From: Marinobacter sp.
GTDB lineage: Bacteria; Pseudomonadota; Gammaproteobacteria; Pseudomonadales; Oleiphilaceae
Direction of reading: 5' to 3'
Length of the DNA: 59,466 bases
NCBI GenBank assembly: GCA_014359475.1
Contig: JACIZI010000026.1
Coordinates: 1 to 59,466, forward strand
Below, piece by piece: positions 1 through 8,704 of the stretch. The notes under the pieces were generated by a model. That model was not told the origin of the DNA. It did not search any database and saw nothing but the letters and a program-made list of their open reading frames with translations. The position numbers were made by a program, and so were the translations under genes. The stretch's first letter is position 1. Every line of letters begins with the position of its first letter.

Positions 1-125
1 GAAAACGGCTCATATTTCCCGGCTTTTTCGTTGCATAGAACCACTATGCGCCTCAAAATCCAGAAAATCTGCGCTCGCTTTCCCACCTTGCTCGTGACGA
101 TTGCTTAAGTCCGACAGGCTGCTAG
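1..125 (-). repeat. TIR element, copy 1 (cut by window edge)
   Basis: This is the right-hand 121 bp of a short non-coding element, followed by the tetramer CTAG at 122-125. Its terminal repeat, read toward the outside, is CTTAAGTCCGACAGGCTG. The rest matches, in reverse complement, the copies at 4241-4408 and 48365-48541 with only scattered differences. It holds no transposase, so it is MITE-like. It ends about 57 bp before the start codon of the tandem-HAD gene at 182. Confidence 0.8.
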
Positions 126-181
126 AGTGTCCGGAATTGACACCTTAAACTCAAGAACTTCTGTACAGGCGGAGAGAACGG

Positions 182-1870
182 ATGACGCGATTCTGCGATA
201 GTCTGCCGGCCCCACGGCTGTTGCTGTTCGACTGGCATGGCACGCTGGTGGATACCCACGATGCCATGTTCAGCGCCATGGAGGAGATGCTGCCACAGCT
301 GGAGGAGCTGGGCCTGGTGGACCGGCTGTTGCCCGAAAGTCAGTGTCGCACAGCGGATGACGCCAGACTGGTTCGCTACATTCGCATCTTCCGGCGCTTG
401 CATCCGAGAATTCTGGCCGAGCGGCGGGTATCGAGGACCGATATCTTCAATGCCATCTTCGGCGACGACCGGGAGGCCAGACTGGTTGCCCATAGGGCGT
501 ACAACGACTGTTATCGGAAGTATTTCGGCCAGGTGAAGCCCTTTCAGGAAGGGGTCTATGAGTACCTCTGCGCATTGCAGGAGATGGGCATCAAACTGGC
601 GGTGGTGACCAACCGCAACCGGGAGTTTCTGGACAAGGAGCTGGCCACGGTCGACCAGGGGCGCTGGAAACAGCTGTTTGATATCACCGTCTGTGCCGAT
701 GACGTCACCCGCTACAAGCCGGACCCGGAAGTGATTACCCGTGCGCTGGAAGATCTCGGATTGCCGGCCGGGGAAGATGTGTGGTACGTCGGCGACAGCT
801 ACGTGGATATTGTCACGGCCAACGCTGCGGGTGTATCCGGAGTGTTCTATAACGGAGCCTGCTGGGAGGCCGGCAAGGTGGACAGCTGGTTCAGCCACCG
901 GGATGCGCCGGCCGCCATCCTGGACAGCTTTGAAGACCTTATGGACCTGCTGTCGCTGCTGCAGCGCAGTCAGCCGGACGCATTTGCCTGCAGCCCCGCA
1001 GAGGTGCGTCCACGTGCGTATCCGCCACCCACGCCCCCGCAGCCGAGGATCGAGCCGGATTGGCATCCGGCCGTCGTGAAACTGATCCGTCCGGCGGTGG
1101 TGCTGTTCGACTGGCATGCGACCCTGGTGGACACGCTGGATGCCATGTACCACGCCGTAGACGATATGTTTCCGGAATTCGAAACGCTGGGTCTGATGGA
1201 CCGGATGTTGGCCCCCGGGGATAGCAAGACGCCTGAGGATGCGCGCCTGGTGGCCTATGTGCGTGAGTTTGCGCAGCTACACCCCAAGGTAAAGGCGGAT
1301 CGAAAGATTTCCCGTACCGACATCTTCGAGGTTCTGTTCGGTGAGGATCAGGAGGCCAAGCAGATTGCCCACAAGGCGTTCAATCATCACTACCGCAAGC
1401 ACTACGGAAACGTCGCGGCCTTCGAGCCCAAGGTGAAGGAAGTGCTGCAGGGGTTGCGACGTCTGGACATCCAGGTGGGGGTGATCACCAACCGCGACCG
1501 AGAATTTTTTGAACACGAACTGGCCGCTGTTGACGGCACGGGCTGGACAAAACTGTTTGATGTGGATGTCTGTGGCGATGACACGCCGATCAGAAAGCCC
1601 CATCCCGACCAGTTGCTGCTGGCAGTCCAGAAGCTGGATTACCCCCCGGATCCCAGTGTGTGGTACGTAGGTGACAGTACTACAGACGTGATTGCCGCCA
1701 AACGGGCCGGGATGACCGCTGTGTTTTTCAACGGCGCCCAGTGGGATCTGCCGTGGCTGAACCGGATTTTCCCCGGAACCCACAAGCACCCCCACAAGCC
1801 GGACGTGGTGGTGAATGATTTTTCCGAGTTCTGGGCGCTGGTGCTGGCCTGTGAAGTGGGGCCGCCGTGA
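182..1870 (+). CDS. Tandem HAD-like hydrolase, two domains in one chain
   Basis: The 562-residue protein is two homologous HAD domains joined by a proline-rich linker around residues 275-298. Domain 1 has DWHGT (D17, H19), a VVTNRN motif, a lysine in YKPDPE and GDSYVD. Domain 2 has DWHAT (D310, H312), VITNRD, RKPHPD and GDSTTD. These are HAD motifs I to IV with the nucleophile Asp kept. The usual second Asp of motif I, the general acid/base in HAD phosphatases, is His in both domains. Substrate is unknown. The ATG has a GGAG about 9 bp upstream. The gene runs toward ectD, which ends 45 bp away. Both halves share long stretches such as RTDIF, consistent with internal duplication. Family assignment is firm; function is open. 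Confidence 0.85.
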   Translation: MTRFCDSLPAPRLLLFDWHGTLVDTHDAMFSAMEEMLPQLEELGLVDRLLPESQCRTADDARLVRYIRIFRRLHPRILAERRVSRTDIFNAIFGDDREARLVAHRAYNDCYRKYFGQVKPFQEGVYEYLCALQEMGIKLAVVTNRNREFLDKELATVDQGRWKQLFDITVCADDVTRYKPDPEVITRALEDLGLPAGEDVWYVGDSYVDIVTANAAGVSGVFYNGACWEAGKVDSWFSHRDAPAAILDSFEDLMDLLSLLQRSQPDAFACSPAEVRPRAYPPPTPPQPRIEPDWHPAVVKLIRPAVVLFDWHATLVDTLDAMYHAVDDMFPEFETLGLMDRMLAPGDSKTPEDARLVAYVREFAQLHPKVKADRKISRTDIFEVLFGEDQEAKQIAHKAFNHHYRKHYGNVAAFEPKVKEVLQGLRRLDIQVGVITNRDREFFEHELAAVDGTGWTKLFDVDVCGDDTPIRKPHPDQLLLAVQKLDYPPDPSVWYVGDSTTDVIAAKRAGMTAVFFNGAQWDLPWLNRIFPGTHKHPHKPDVVVNDFSEFWALVLACEVGPP

Positions 1871-1915
1871 GGTTTGCCTCCGACGATCCCCTGCAGGCGT
1901 CGGTGTGGCAGGGCG

Positions 1916-2821
1916 TTACACCGGCTTGAGCGGTCCCCAGTCCTGGCGGTTGGCGAGAAATTGAGGTCTTGGCTTGTTGCCGCAGAATGGCTCCACCAGT
2001 GTGTTATGAACACTGTTGTACACGAAAAACAGATTGCTGCGTGGCCAGCAGGACATGTTGGCATTGGAGCCGTGCAGGGTATTACACTCGAAAATGATCA
2101 GCGACCCGGCCGGGCCTTTGGGCGCCTCGATGGCATTGTCATTCATCAGCCGGGTAAGGCTGGCAGCATCGGGGACCCCCAGGTCCTGTATCTTCAGGGA
2201 TTCCTTGTAATTGTCTTCCGGCGTGCGACCGACACAGGGAATAAAGTACTTGTGAGATCCCGGGATGAGCATCAGCGGGCCGTTGAACTCGTTGTTGTCG
2301 GTCATCACGATGGAACAGCTCAGGCATCGCATGCGTGGCATACCGTCCTCACTGTGCCAGGTTTCGAAATCCGAGTGCCAGTTGAAGCCCTTGCCCTTGA
2401 AGCCTGGCTTGTAGTTGATCCGTGACTGGTGGATGTAGACATCGCTGTCCAGTAACTGCTGGACAATCTTCAGCAGCTGCGGGTTGCGGGTGAGCCGGTC
2501 AAAGCGCTCCGAGATTTCATGAATGCCGAAAATTGAGCGGATTTCCTCCTTGCCGGGCTCCAGTATGGTGCCTTCCGAGAGTTTGAGGTCTTCGTCTTCC
2601 TCATAGTCCTGCAGCTCTTCAATGAATTTCTCCATCTCGTCTTTCTCGAAAAAGGACTCGAAAAACAGAAAGCCGCGTTCGTCGAATTCACGAACTTTTT
2701 CTTCCGACAGCGGGCCGTCCCCGATACGTTGCTCGGGTGTATGGACCACCGGATCAAGCCGCTCGAACATGCTCAGTTTGCGCTCCAGGCGGGTCGGGAA
2801 CAGATCTTGGACACGGGACAT
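1916..2821 (-). CDS. ectD: Ectoine hydroxylase (Fe(II)/2-oxoglutarate dioxygenase)
   Basis: EctD converts the compatible solute ectoine to 5-hydroxyectoine, using O2 and 2-oxoglutarate in the cytoplasm. The 301-residue length matches the family. The EctD signature WHSDFETWHSEDGMP spans about 148-162, giving iron ligands H149 and D151; the distal ligand is H250 in LHGSN. The start is preceded by AGGAGG 6-7 bp upstream on the minus strand. No ectABC genes are adjacent, so hydroxylation is encoded apart from ectoine synthesis, at least within this window. The neighbours are a tandem HAD protein (convergent) and an SBP/Cache protein (same strand), with no clear ectoine link. The trio sits between two inverted repeat elements. 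Confidence 0.95.
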   Translation of the reverse strand: MSRVQDLFPTRLERKLSMFERLDPVVHTPEQRIGDGPLSEEKVREFDERGFLFFESFFEKDEMEKFIEELQDYEEDEDLKLSEGTILEPGKEEIRSIFGIHEISERFDRLTRNPQLLKIVQQLLDSDVYIHQSRINYKPGFKGKGFNWHSDFETWHSEDGMPRMRCLSCSIVMTDNNEFNGPLMLIPGSHKYFIPCVGRTPEDNYKESLKIQDLGVPDAASLTRLMNDNAIEAPKGPAGSLIIFECNTLHGSNANMSCWPRSNLFFVYNSVHNTLVEPFCGNKPRPQFLANRQDWGPLKPV

Positions 2822-2939
2822 AAGTCGCCTCCTGTTGGGATCACTGTGTTTAAAACACTTGCGACGATAAGGCCTTTTTCAACCCGTCGGGGAGGCGGGT
2901 GCGATTGAGTCGCTGCTGGATCCAGGGCAGCCCTGACTA

Positions 2940-4187
2940 TCAGGGCGTGGGCTGTCTTTCCAGAGCTCTGCCAATATCGATGCCCAGCACAAGGATTCCC
3001 TTCGGGTTGCTGTTGGCACCGGATATCACCGGGACACTCACAGTAACCTGGAAGTGACCGGTGGACTGGTCATAACGGATGGGGGAAATGTACATGGCAT
3101 CAGCACTCTCCGCCCCGGCCAGCTCGCGGAACTTGGGTTCGTCTCCCTGCCAGTAGTCCGAGGTAAGCTGGCTCATGGCCACCACGGTGCCCATGTCATT
3201 GGTGAGCATGATCTCGGTAATCAGTCCCCGGTGCCGGCTGACAAAGCGGGCAAATTGACCGGAAGCGGGCAGTTGCGTGATTTGCCGGGCAAGCTCTGTT
3301 TCCTCCTTTGTCGCCAGAGCCTGCCACAGGGAGTCCGCTTTGAGTATCCCAGCCAGGCTTTCCATGCGCGGGCCTGAAAGGATCGCATTCAGCAGGTCTG
3401 TCTCGGCGACCAGGGTATCGCGCAGTTCCCTTGCCAGCGCCACCAGAGTTGCTCTCTCCTCCTCATCCAGTGCAAACTGGCTATTCAGGCAATCCGTCAG
3501 GTAGGTGTTGAAGCGGTCCAGGAAATCCGGATGCCGGCGGTTAAAGTCCGGGCTGACATACAGATAAAGCGGTGTATAACGCAGGAAGCGGCGGTATATC
3601 TGTTCCTTGTTCGGCTCACTGCTCTGAGCCAGGAGACTCTGCATTACCCGGCTGTCCATCAATGCCGTATCTATCCGCTGGCGGCCCAGAAGCGCCAGTA
3701 GCTGCGTGGCAGAGGACACGGTCAGGAATACATCATAGCCATTATCTTCCAGCCACAGGTGCTCATTGCTGCCGTTGACCACTCCAATGCGTGCTCTGGA
3801 GGGATTAATGTCGGGTTTCAGGCTGTAGAAATACCATTTTTCCAGCGCCACCGGGTTGGAATGTGTCAGCGTCCGGTTTAGCTCCGGGGTAGAGTGGCCG
3901 GCAAAGTAACCATCGATTGCGCTGTTGCGCAGCGCGTACATGGCGCGGCTCTGGGGCACCAGGCTGATGTAGGGTTCCCAACCGGCTTTTTCGGTGGCAC
4001 AGATGACGGTGTTCACGGTCAGCCCCGAGATAAACTGGACCCCCCCGATGACTCCGTTCAGCTCCTGGTAGGGGGGAGCCAGGAACGTGTAAAGGCTCAC
4101 CCGTTCCTGACCACAGGCTGTTGCTGTGGCGACACAGGCGAGCAGGGCAAACAGGTGTGAACAACAGGTGCGTATCATCTTTGGCAT
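2940..4187 (-). CDS. Periplasmic solute-binding-like protein with C-terminal Cache domain
   Basis: The 415-residue protein begins with a Sec-type signal (hydrophobic run about 9-24, then ATACGQE). Residues about 30-240 resemble a bacterial family-3 solute-binding protein, including the linear layout around VVNGSNEHLW and DTALMDSRV. Residues about 300-410 look like a Cache/PDC sensor fold (GLITEIMLTNDMGTVVAMS, then YISPIRYDQS and VSVPVIS, ending in GILVLGIDI). There is no transmembrane anchor or signalling output domain after the Cache part. It may feed a separate sensor or transporter; the ligand is unknown. A TIR element lies about 54 bp upstream of its start. Domain calls are by eye and the ligand is not inferred. 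Confidence 0.65.
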   Translation of the reverse strand: MPKMIRTCCSHLFALLACVATATACGQERVSLYTFLAPPYQELNGVIGGVQFISGLTVNTVICATEKAGWEPYISLVPQSRAMYALRNSAIDGYFAGHSTPELNRTLTHSNPVALEKWYFYSLKPDINPSRARIGVVNGSNEHLWLEDNGYDVFLTVSSATQLLALLGRQRIDTALMDSRVMQSLLAQSSEPNKEQIYRRFLRYTPLYLYVSPDFNRRHPDFLDRFNTYLTDCLNSQFALDEEERATLVALARELRDTLVAETDLLNAILSGPRMESLAGILKADSLWQALATKEETELARQITQLPASGQFARFVSRHRGLITEIMLTNDMGTVVAMSQLTSDYWQGDEPKFRELAGAESADAMYISPIRYDQSTGHFQVTVSVPVISGANSNPKGILVLGIDIGRALERQPTP

Positions 4188-4240
4188 GGTTCCGGGAAGC
4201 TGCTGAACGGAAGGTTAGCAGATGCACGCCTGTTTTGCGT

Positions 4241-4408
4241 CTAGCAGCCTGTCGGACTTAAGCAATCGTGGCGATCAAGGTGGGAAGGCGAGCGCAGATT
4301 TTCTGGATTTTGAGGCGCATAGTGGTTCTATGTAACGAAAAGGCCGGGAAATATGAGCCGTTTTCCCACCGGCGCAGCAGATTAGCCTTAAGTCCGACAG
4401 TCTGCTGG
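4241..4408 (+). repeat. TIR element, copy 2 (complete)
   Basis: This complete copy has a 160 bp core (4245-4404). The left end starts CAGCCTGTCGGACTTAAG and the right end is its inverse with one change (GTCTG instead of GGCTG). The core is flanked by CTAG (4241-4244) and CTGG (4405-4408), which suggests a 4 bp CTAG-type target duplication. It carries no gene; short ORFs across it are spurious. Copy 1 is inverted relative to this copy, so the ectD segment lies between inverted repeats. The left end faces the start of the SBP/Cache gene. Confidence 0.85.
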
Positions 4409-4556
4409 ACTGTGCAGGTTTTCGAGTAGCTACACCGCCCGACCCAACAGGCCGCGCAGGGTTTGGAGCTCAGATAGCCGCCGTCTGCATGGATTACCAT
4501 GCCCCGCGCATTGGGCAGCTTTATCCAGGCGCTCGCCGCTCGATTCCACGCTGGAT

Positions 4557-6392
4557 TTACCCCGCTTTCGCCCTGACAGTGTCAATGGCTTCAAGGAATT
4601 CAGGAAGACCCGCTTCCCCCGCAATCCGGGCCTGGCTGACTTCATGGCCGTCTGCCGCGAAAAACAGGATAGCCGGTGGTCCGACCAGCCTGAGCTGTTC
4701 CAGGTAGGCTTTGTGGTCGCCGTTGAATTCGGTGATATCCAGCTTGATGAAACGGTACTCCTCAGCGAGTTGACGCACTTTCGGGCCGGAAAATATCTCC
4801 TCTTCCATAATCTTGCAGCTGATGCACCAGTCGGCGTAGATGTCCACCACAACAGGCTGGCCCTTGCCCAGTGTGATTTGCAACTGGTCAGGCCGACGGA
4901 CTGTTTCAAACAGTTGGGACGGTTGGTCAGCAGAGAAGGTACCCGCAGCCCGGGTTTGTATGCCTTTTAGCGGGGTGAACAGAGTGCCTGAACCGCTGGC
5001 GGCGGCAAACAGGACGAAAATACCCCACAGGAATATCATCAGGCCTGCTGCCTGCCCGGTCCGCTGGAGCATGTTATCCGCCCGGCGCAGAGCGCCCAGG
5101 TGCAGGGCGCTGAAAATCAGCAGAGCTGCCCACAAAAGAAGCGCTGCGGTGGAAGGAATAATGCGTTCCAGAAGCCAGACGGCGACAGCCAGAAGAATCA
5201 GACCGAAAAACTGTTTGACGCGCTCCATCCACATACCGGCTTTGGGAAGAACCCGGGCTCCGGTTGCACCGACCAGAATCAGTGGGGTACCCATGCCCAT
5301 AGCCAGGGTGAAAAGACTGGCGCCCCCCAGTAACGCGTCACCGGTGCTGGAGATATACAGCAGCGTCCCCGCCAGTGGTGCAGTAACACAGGGGGAGACG
5401 ACCAGAGCGGAGATTGCGCCCATGGTGGCGACGCTGAGCCACTGCCCGCCACTGTGCCGGCTTCCCGCTCGGTCGAGGCGTTCACGCAGCCCCGCCGGGA
5501 GCTGTAACTCGAACAGCCCGAACATGGACAAAGCGAGTACCACGAACAGCACCACAAACACGGATAGTACCACTGGCTGCTGCATCCACGCCTGGATGTT
5601 GGCCCGGGCTCCCAGATAACCCACCACAACACCAATCAGTGTGTAGGTGGTTGCCATGCCCAGGACATACGCCACGGAAAGATTCAGCGCTCTGGTTGCC
5701 CTCACGGGCTGTTGCTGGCCAACGATGATGCTGGACAGTATTGGCACCATGGGCAGCACGCACGGTGTAAAGGTGAGTCCAAGCCCGAGCAGGAAAAATG
5801 TGCCAAGGATGACCGGGAGACTCGCATCACCGATAAATGAGGCAATGCCGCCCGAGCTTTCTGTATCCCGAGCCTTCGTTTGCTGCGGGCCGGATGGGGC
5901 TGGAGGACTGTCAGTTAATGCTGCCTGGGCTGCGGCGGGACGAATGGTGAAGTTGCGGTGCTGGGGTGGGTAGCAAAGTCCGGCCTCTGCGCATCCCTGA
6001 TAACTCACCGTAAGTCTGGTCGTGCCCTGATCAAGCGCTTGCCGGTCGACCACCTGGAAGGGCACCTTCATGCTGGCCTGGTCATGGAAGACCCGCTGTT
6101 CTCCGAAATAGGGATCGTTTTTCTCCTCACCCGGCGCTGCGAATACTGGCGGATCAAGTGCCAGGGCACCGGACGGGTCACTGACGGTTATCCGTGACTG
6201 GTAGAGATAGTAACCCGGAGCGATGGTCCAGCGGACCTGCAGGACGTCTCCAGCAAGCTCAAAGGCTGGCTCAAAAGCTTCATCCACAGGCAGGAACTGG
6301 TCCCGGCTGGCGCTCAGTGCCGTCTGCCAGGGCAGTAGTGTCAGCAGCAGAAACACTCCGGATCTCAAGATTGCCCTTGTCACTTTCCACAA
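4557..6392 (-). CDS. dsbD: Thiol:disulfide interchange protein DsbD
   Basis: DsbD carries electrons from cytoplasmic thioredoxin across the inner membrane to periplasmic thiol proteins. All three modules are visible in 611 residues. There is a signal peptide and a periplasmic alpha domain with C134 and C140 (GCAEAGLC). The membrane domain carries C211 (FTPCVLP) and C335 (SPCVTAP). The C-terminal thioredoxin-like gamma domain has the active site WCISC (C523, C526). It is divergent from a tlpA-like operon 104 bp away, and its likely client is the secreted thioredoxin encoded there. The shared intergenic region holds a paired CTTAAG box. Length and cysteine layout are normal for the family. Confidence 0.95.
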   Translation of the reverse strand: MWKVTRAILRSGVFLLLTLLPWQTALSASRDQFLPVDEAFEPAFELAGDVLQVRWTIAPGYYLYQSRITVSDPSGALALDPPVFAAPGEEKNDPYFGEQRVFHDQASMKVPFQVVDRQALDQGTTRLTVSYQGCAEAGLCYPPQHRNFTIRPAAAQAALTDSPPAPSGPQQTKARDTESSGGIASFIGDASLPVILGTFFLLGLGLTFTPCVLPMVPILSSIIVGQQQPVRATRALNLSVAYVLGMATTYTLIGVVVGYLGARANIQAWMQQPVVLSVFVVLFVVLALSMFGLFELQLPAGLRERLDRAGSRHSGGQWLSVATMGAISALVVSPCVTAPLAGTLLYISSTGDALLGGASLFTLAMGMGTPLILVGATGARVLPKAGMWMERVKQFFGLILLAVAVWLLERIIPSTAALLLWAALLIFSALHLGALRRADNMLQRTGQAAGLMIFLWGIFVLFAAASGSGTLFTPLKGIQTRAAGTFSADQPSQLFETVRRPDQLQITLGKGQPVVVDIYADWCISCKIMEEEIFSGPKVRQLAEEYRFIKLDITEFNGDHKAYLEQLRLVGPPAILFFAADGHEVSQARIAGEAGLPEFLEAIDTVRAKAG

Positions 6393-6431
6393 CTCCTATC
6401 GGAAGTATCGGGGGCATTGTCGCGTTGCATT

Positions 6432-6448
6432 CTTAAGGAAACCTTAAG
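6432..6448. promoter_or_regulatory. Candidate response-regulator box CTTAAG-N5-CTTAAG
   Basis: Two perfect CTTAAG hexamers are separated by GAAAC, giving 11 bp periodicity, and the whole is also an inverted repeat. This layout matches boxes known for PmrA/BasR-type OmpR-family regulators. It sits 40 bp from the dsbD start and 48 bp from the tlpA-like start, so it could control either or both. No cognate regulator is in the window. The match is seen; the regulator is inferred. Confidence 0.45.
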
Positions 6449-6496
6449 GTTGCCCGGCGAACATGGGAGTCGTTACCTGAAAGGAGAGTGTTCAGT

Positions 6497-7006
6497 ATGT
6501 CATCTGTCTTCAGCCGATCATCGAATGCCACCGCCCCGGCCCTTGCTCTTGCTGCCTGTCTGCTGTCGGGTGTCGGCCCAGTTCTGGCCGCAGAGCCGGC
6601 CCCGGCGTTTGAGTTGCCCACCCGGGAGGCGTCAGTCCAGTTGGAAGCGCTTCGCGGTAAAGTGGTGCTGGTGGATTTCTGGGCATCCTGGTGTGGCCCC
6701 TGCCGGGAGTCATTTCCATGGATGAATGCCATGTACCGCAAATATCACGATCAGGGCCTGGAGATAGTTGCCATCAATGTCGACGCGGATACCCGCGATG
6801 CTGAGGTGTTTCTGCAGAACAATCCCGCCGGGTTTACCGTGGCTTTTGATCCTTCCGGGACGACTCCTGAACTGTTCGGCGTGATGGGGATGCCGAGTTC
6901 TTATCTGGTGAATCGTCGGGGTGGGATAAAGAGCGAACATGTGGGCTTCCGAATCGCGGAGAAAGAGGAATACGAACGCCAGATCCGGGAGTTACTCAAT
7001 GAATAA
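6497..7006 (+). CDS. Secreted TlpA-like thioredoxin
   Basis: The 169-residue protein has an N-terminal signal peptide (cleavage probably after VLAA, about residue 32) and a thioredoxin fold with WCGPC (C66, C69). The conserved cis-proline appears in MGMPSSY. It should act in the periplasm as a thiol reductant, fed by DsbD across the divergent promoter. The ATG at 6497 is preferred over an in-frame GTG at 6488, because AAGGAG at 6481-6486 is 10 bp from the ATG and only 1 bp from the GTG. It leads an operon with DUF4266, DUF3570 and ApbE genes. The specific partner is probably one of these, for example the two-cysteine tail of the DUF4266 lipoprotein; that is inference. Confidence 0.85.
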   Translation: MSSVFSRSSNATAPALALAACLLSGVGPVLAAEPAPAFELPTREASVQLEALRGKVVLVDFWASWCGPCRESFPWMNAMYRKYHDQGLEIVAINVDADTRDAEVFLQNNPAGFTVAFDPSGTTPELFGVMGMPSSYLVNRRGGIKSEHVGFRIAEKEEYERQIRELLNE

Positions 7007-7070
7007 CCGCGAATGGGATGGCAATCAAATGAGTGTCATGAATGACCATTCAGGAGCCGGGGAACCCGTC

Positions 7071-7316
7071 ATGAAACGATTATCTGCAATTCATCCAATA
7101 GTGCGTTTTGCTGTGGTTGCCAGCTTGCCTTTGCTGATGCTGGCTGGCTGCAGCGATCTGGGGGTCAAGCCCTGGGAAAGAGGAACGCTGGCGAAGCCGG
7201 AAATGCAGCTGGTCAGTGACCCTGTCGAGGCCGGTCTTGATGACCACATCTATTTCAGCAAAGAGGCCTCCAGTGGCGGTCGCAGTTTTGGTGGAGGAGG
7301 TTGCGGATGCAATTGA
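7071..7316 (+). CDS. DUF4266 small lipoprotein with Gly/Cys-rich C-terminus
   Basis: The 81-residue protein has a lipoprotein signal ending LMLAGC, so the mature chain should start at that Cys and be lipid-anchored. The mature part carries KPWERGTLAKPEM and HIYFSKEASSGG and ends in GGGGCGCN; these are the hallmarks of the DUF4266 family. The paired cysteines at the very C-terminus are the obvious substrate for the upstream thioredoxin. The start at 7071 gives a compact signal peptide; longer starts at 7029 or further upstream add a hydrophilic leader and no clear ribosome-binding site. Its end overlaps the next gene by 10 bp, so the two are translationally coupled. The molecular role is unknown. 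Confidence 0.8.
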   Translation: MKRLSAIHPIVRFAVVASLPLLMLAGCSDLGVKPWERGTLAKPEMQLVSDPVEAGLDDHIYFSKEASSGGRSFGGGGCGCN

Positions 7317-8671
7317 TCAGTGAGGGTTCAGAAAATCAGAAGCCGGACCGGTGTCGGACGGGTGCGGCTCTGGCTGCGGCTACACTGTCCCTGCTGGGAA
7401 CAACGGATGCCATGGCCAGGGAGCAGCCCGGTGAGTGGGACGTTAACACGGCGATTCTGTTCTATTCGGAAACCGATGACCGGGTTCAGGCGGTCGAGCC
7501 GGTGATCAGTGCGACCCGTTACTTCGAGGACGGTCGCAGCCTCAATCTCAAGGCGGTGGCAGACACGCTTACCGGGGCTTCTCCTAACGGTGCGACGCCA
7601 TCGGATGAGGTGCAGACCTTTACCAAGCCGTCTGGCAATGGCAGTTATGAAATCCAACCCTCGGAGCAACCGCTGGATGATACCTTCCAGGATACCAGGG
7701 GTACTTTCTCAGCTACCTGGAGCGCGCCGATCAACAGGAAGTATGACTACTCGGTGGGTGGCTATTTCTCGAAAGAGTATGATTACACTTCGATGGCCCT
7801 GAATGGCTCTGTGTCCCGCTATCTAAATAACAAGAACACCACGCTGAATCTGGGTACTTCGCTTAGTCTGGATACAATAACCCCGGAAGGGGATATCCCG
7901 ATCGGGCTTTCCACTATGCCGGTACCGGCGAATATCAGTGACAGTGACTTTGACCAGGCGTTTGATGCGAGCCGGGACAGCTCCGACGATACCAAAACGG
8001 TGGTGGATTTGTTGCTGGGCGTGACACAGGTCATTGATTCGCGCACGGTGATGCAGGTGAATTATTCGTTGTCCATGTCCGACGGGTATCTCACCGATCC
8101 GTTCAAGATCCTGAGCGTGATTGATGACCGTCCGGGCAGCAATTACGGAGGCAATCTCAAGGATGGCGATGGCAACAATATATACCTGTATGAGCAACGA
8201 CCTGACTCGCGGATGAAGCATGCGCTCTACTGGCAAACCAAGCACATGCTGGAAAATGGTGATGTGGTGGATGGCTCCTACCGGTTCATGGTGGATGACT
8301 GGGGCATTTCCTCCCACACCTTTGATGTACGCTATCGCTGGATGCTGGGAAATCAGTATCTGGAACCTCACCTGCGTTACTACATGCAGTCTGAAGCAGA
8401 TTTCTACAAACGCTATCTGACCGGCAGCGAGTATAACGGGGGGGCTCCGCGGCTGAGCGAAGCCAGTGCGGACTACCGGGTGGGGGATCTGGACGGTATT
8501 ACTGTGGGACTAAAGTGGGGCTACCGGTTTGATGAGGACCATGAGTTCAGTATCCGCGCGGAATATATGCAGCAAAGTAACAGCGGTGACAGCGGCTTCG
8601 GGAAGCTGGCCAGCCAGGAACTGTATCCGGATACCGACGCATTCTGGTTGCAGGTCGGGTACAGTTTCTGA
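7307..8671 (+). CDS. DUF3570 protein, predicted outer-membrane beta-barrel
   Basis: The 454-residue product has a signal peptide (hydrophobic run about 20-32, cleavage near DAMA-REQ). The mature chain is rich in alternating aromatic/polar strands and ends in QVGYSF; a terminal Phe is typical of outer-membrane barrels. It matches the DUF3570 family, which regularly accompanies DUF4266, a thioredoxin and ApbE. The ATG at 7307 has GGAGGAGG just upstream, within the end of the DUF4266 gene, and is better than the TTG at 7301. It may be the surface partner of the small lipoprotein. Transport or assembly role is inference; no biochemical function is assigned here. Confidence 0.8.
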   Translation: MQLISEGSENQKPDRCRTGAALAAATLSLLGTTDAMAREQPGEWDVNTAILFYSETDDRVQAVEPVISATRYFEDGRSLNLKAVADTLTGASPNGATPSDEVQTFTKPSGNGSYEIQPSEQPLDDTFQDTRGTFSATWSAPINRKYDYSVGGYFSKEYDYTSMALNGSVSRYLNNKNTTLNLGTSLSLDTITPEGDIPIGLSTMPVPANISDSDFDQAFDASRDSSDDTKTVVDLLLGVTQVIDSRTVMQVNYSLSMSDGYLTDPFKILSVIDDRPGSNYGGNLKDGDGNNIYLYEQRPDSRMKHALYWQTKHMLENGDVVDGSYRFMVDDWGISSHTFDVRYRWMLGNQYLEPHLRYYMQSEADFYKRYLTGSEYNGGAPRLSEASADYRVGDLDGITVGLKWGYRFDEDHEFSIRAEYMQQSNSGDSGFGKLASQELYPDTDAFWLQVGYSF

Positions 8672-8704
8672 CCGTGACCCTCTGTCTCGCCCAGGAGACC
8701 GGCT

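Noticed and set aside
4258-4500. Short minus-strand protein across the TIR element
   Set aside because: A similar peptide appears at 48382-48768 only because the repeat itself is shared; it is a by-product of the element.
4407-4556. Minus-strand gene remnant after dsbD
   Set aside because: The open frames end in cysteine- or arginine-rich peptides with no family resemblance; treated as plain intergenic sequence next to the TIR element.
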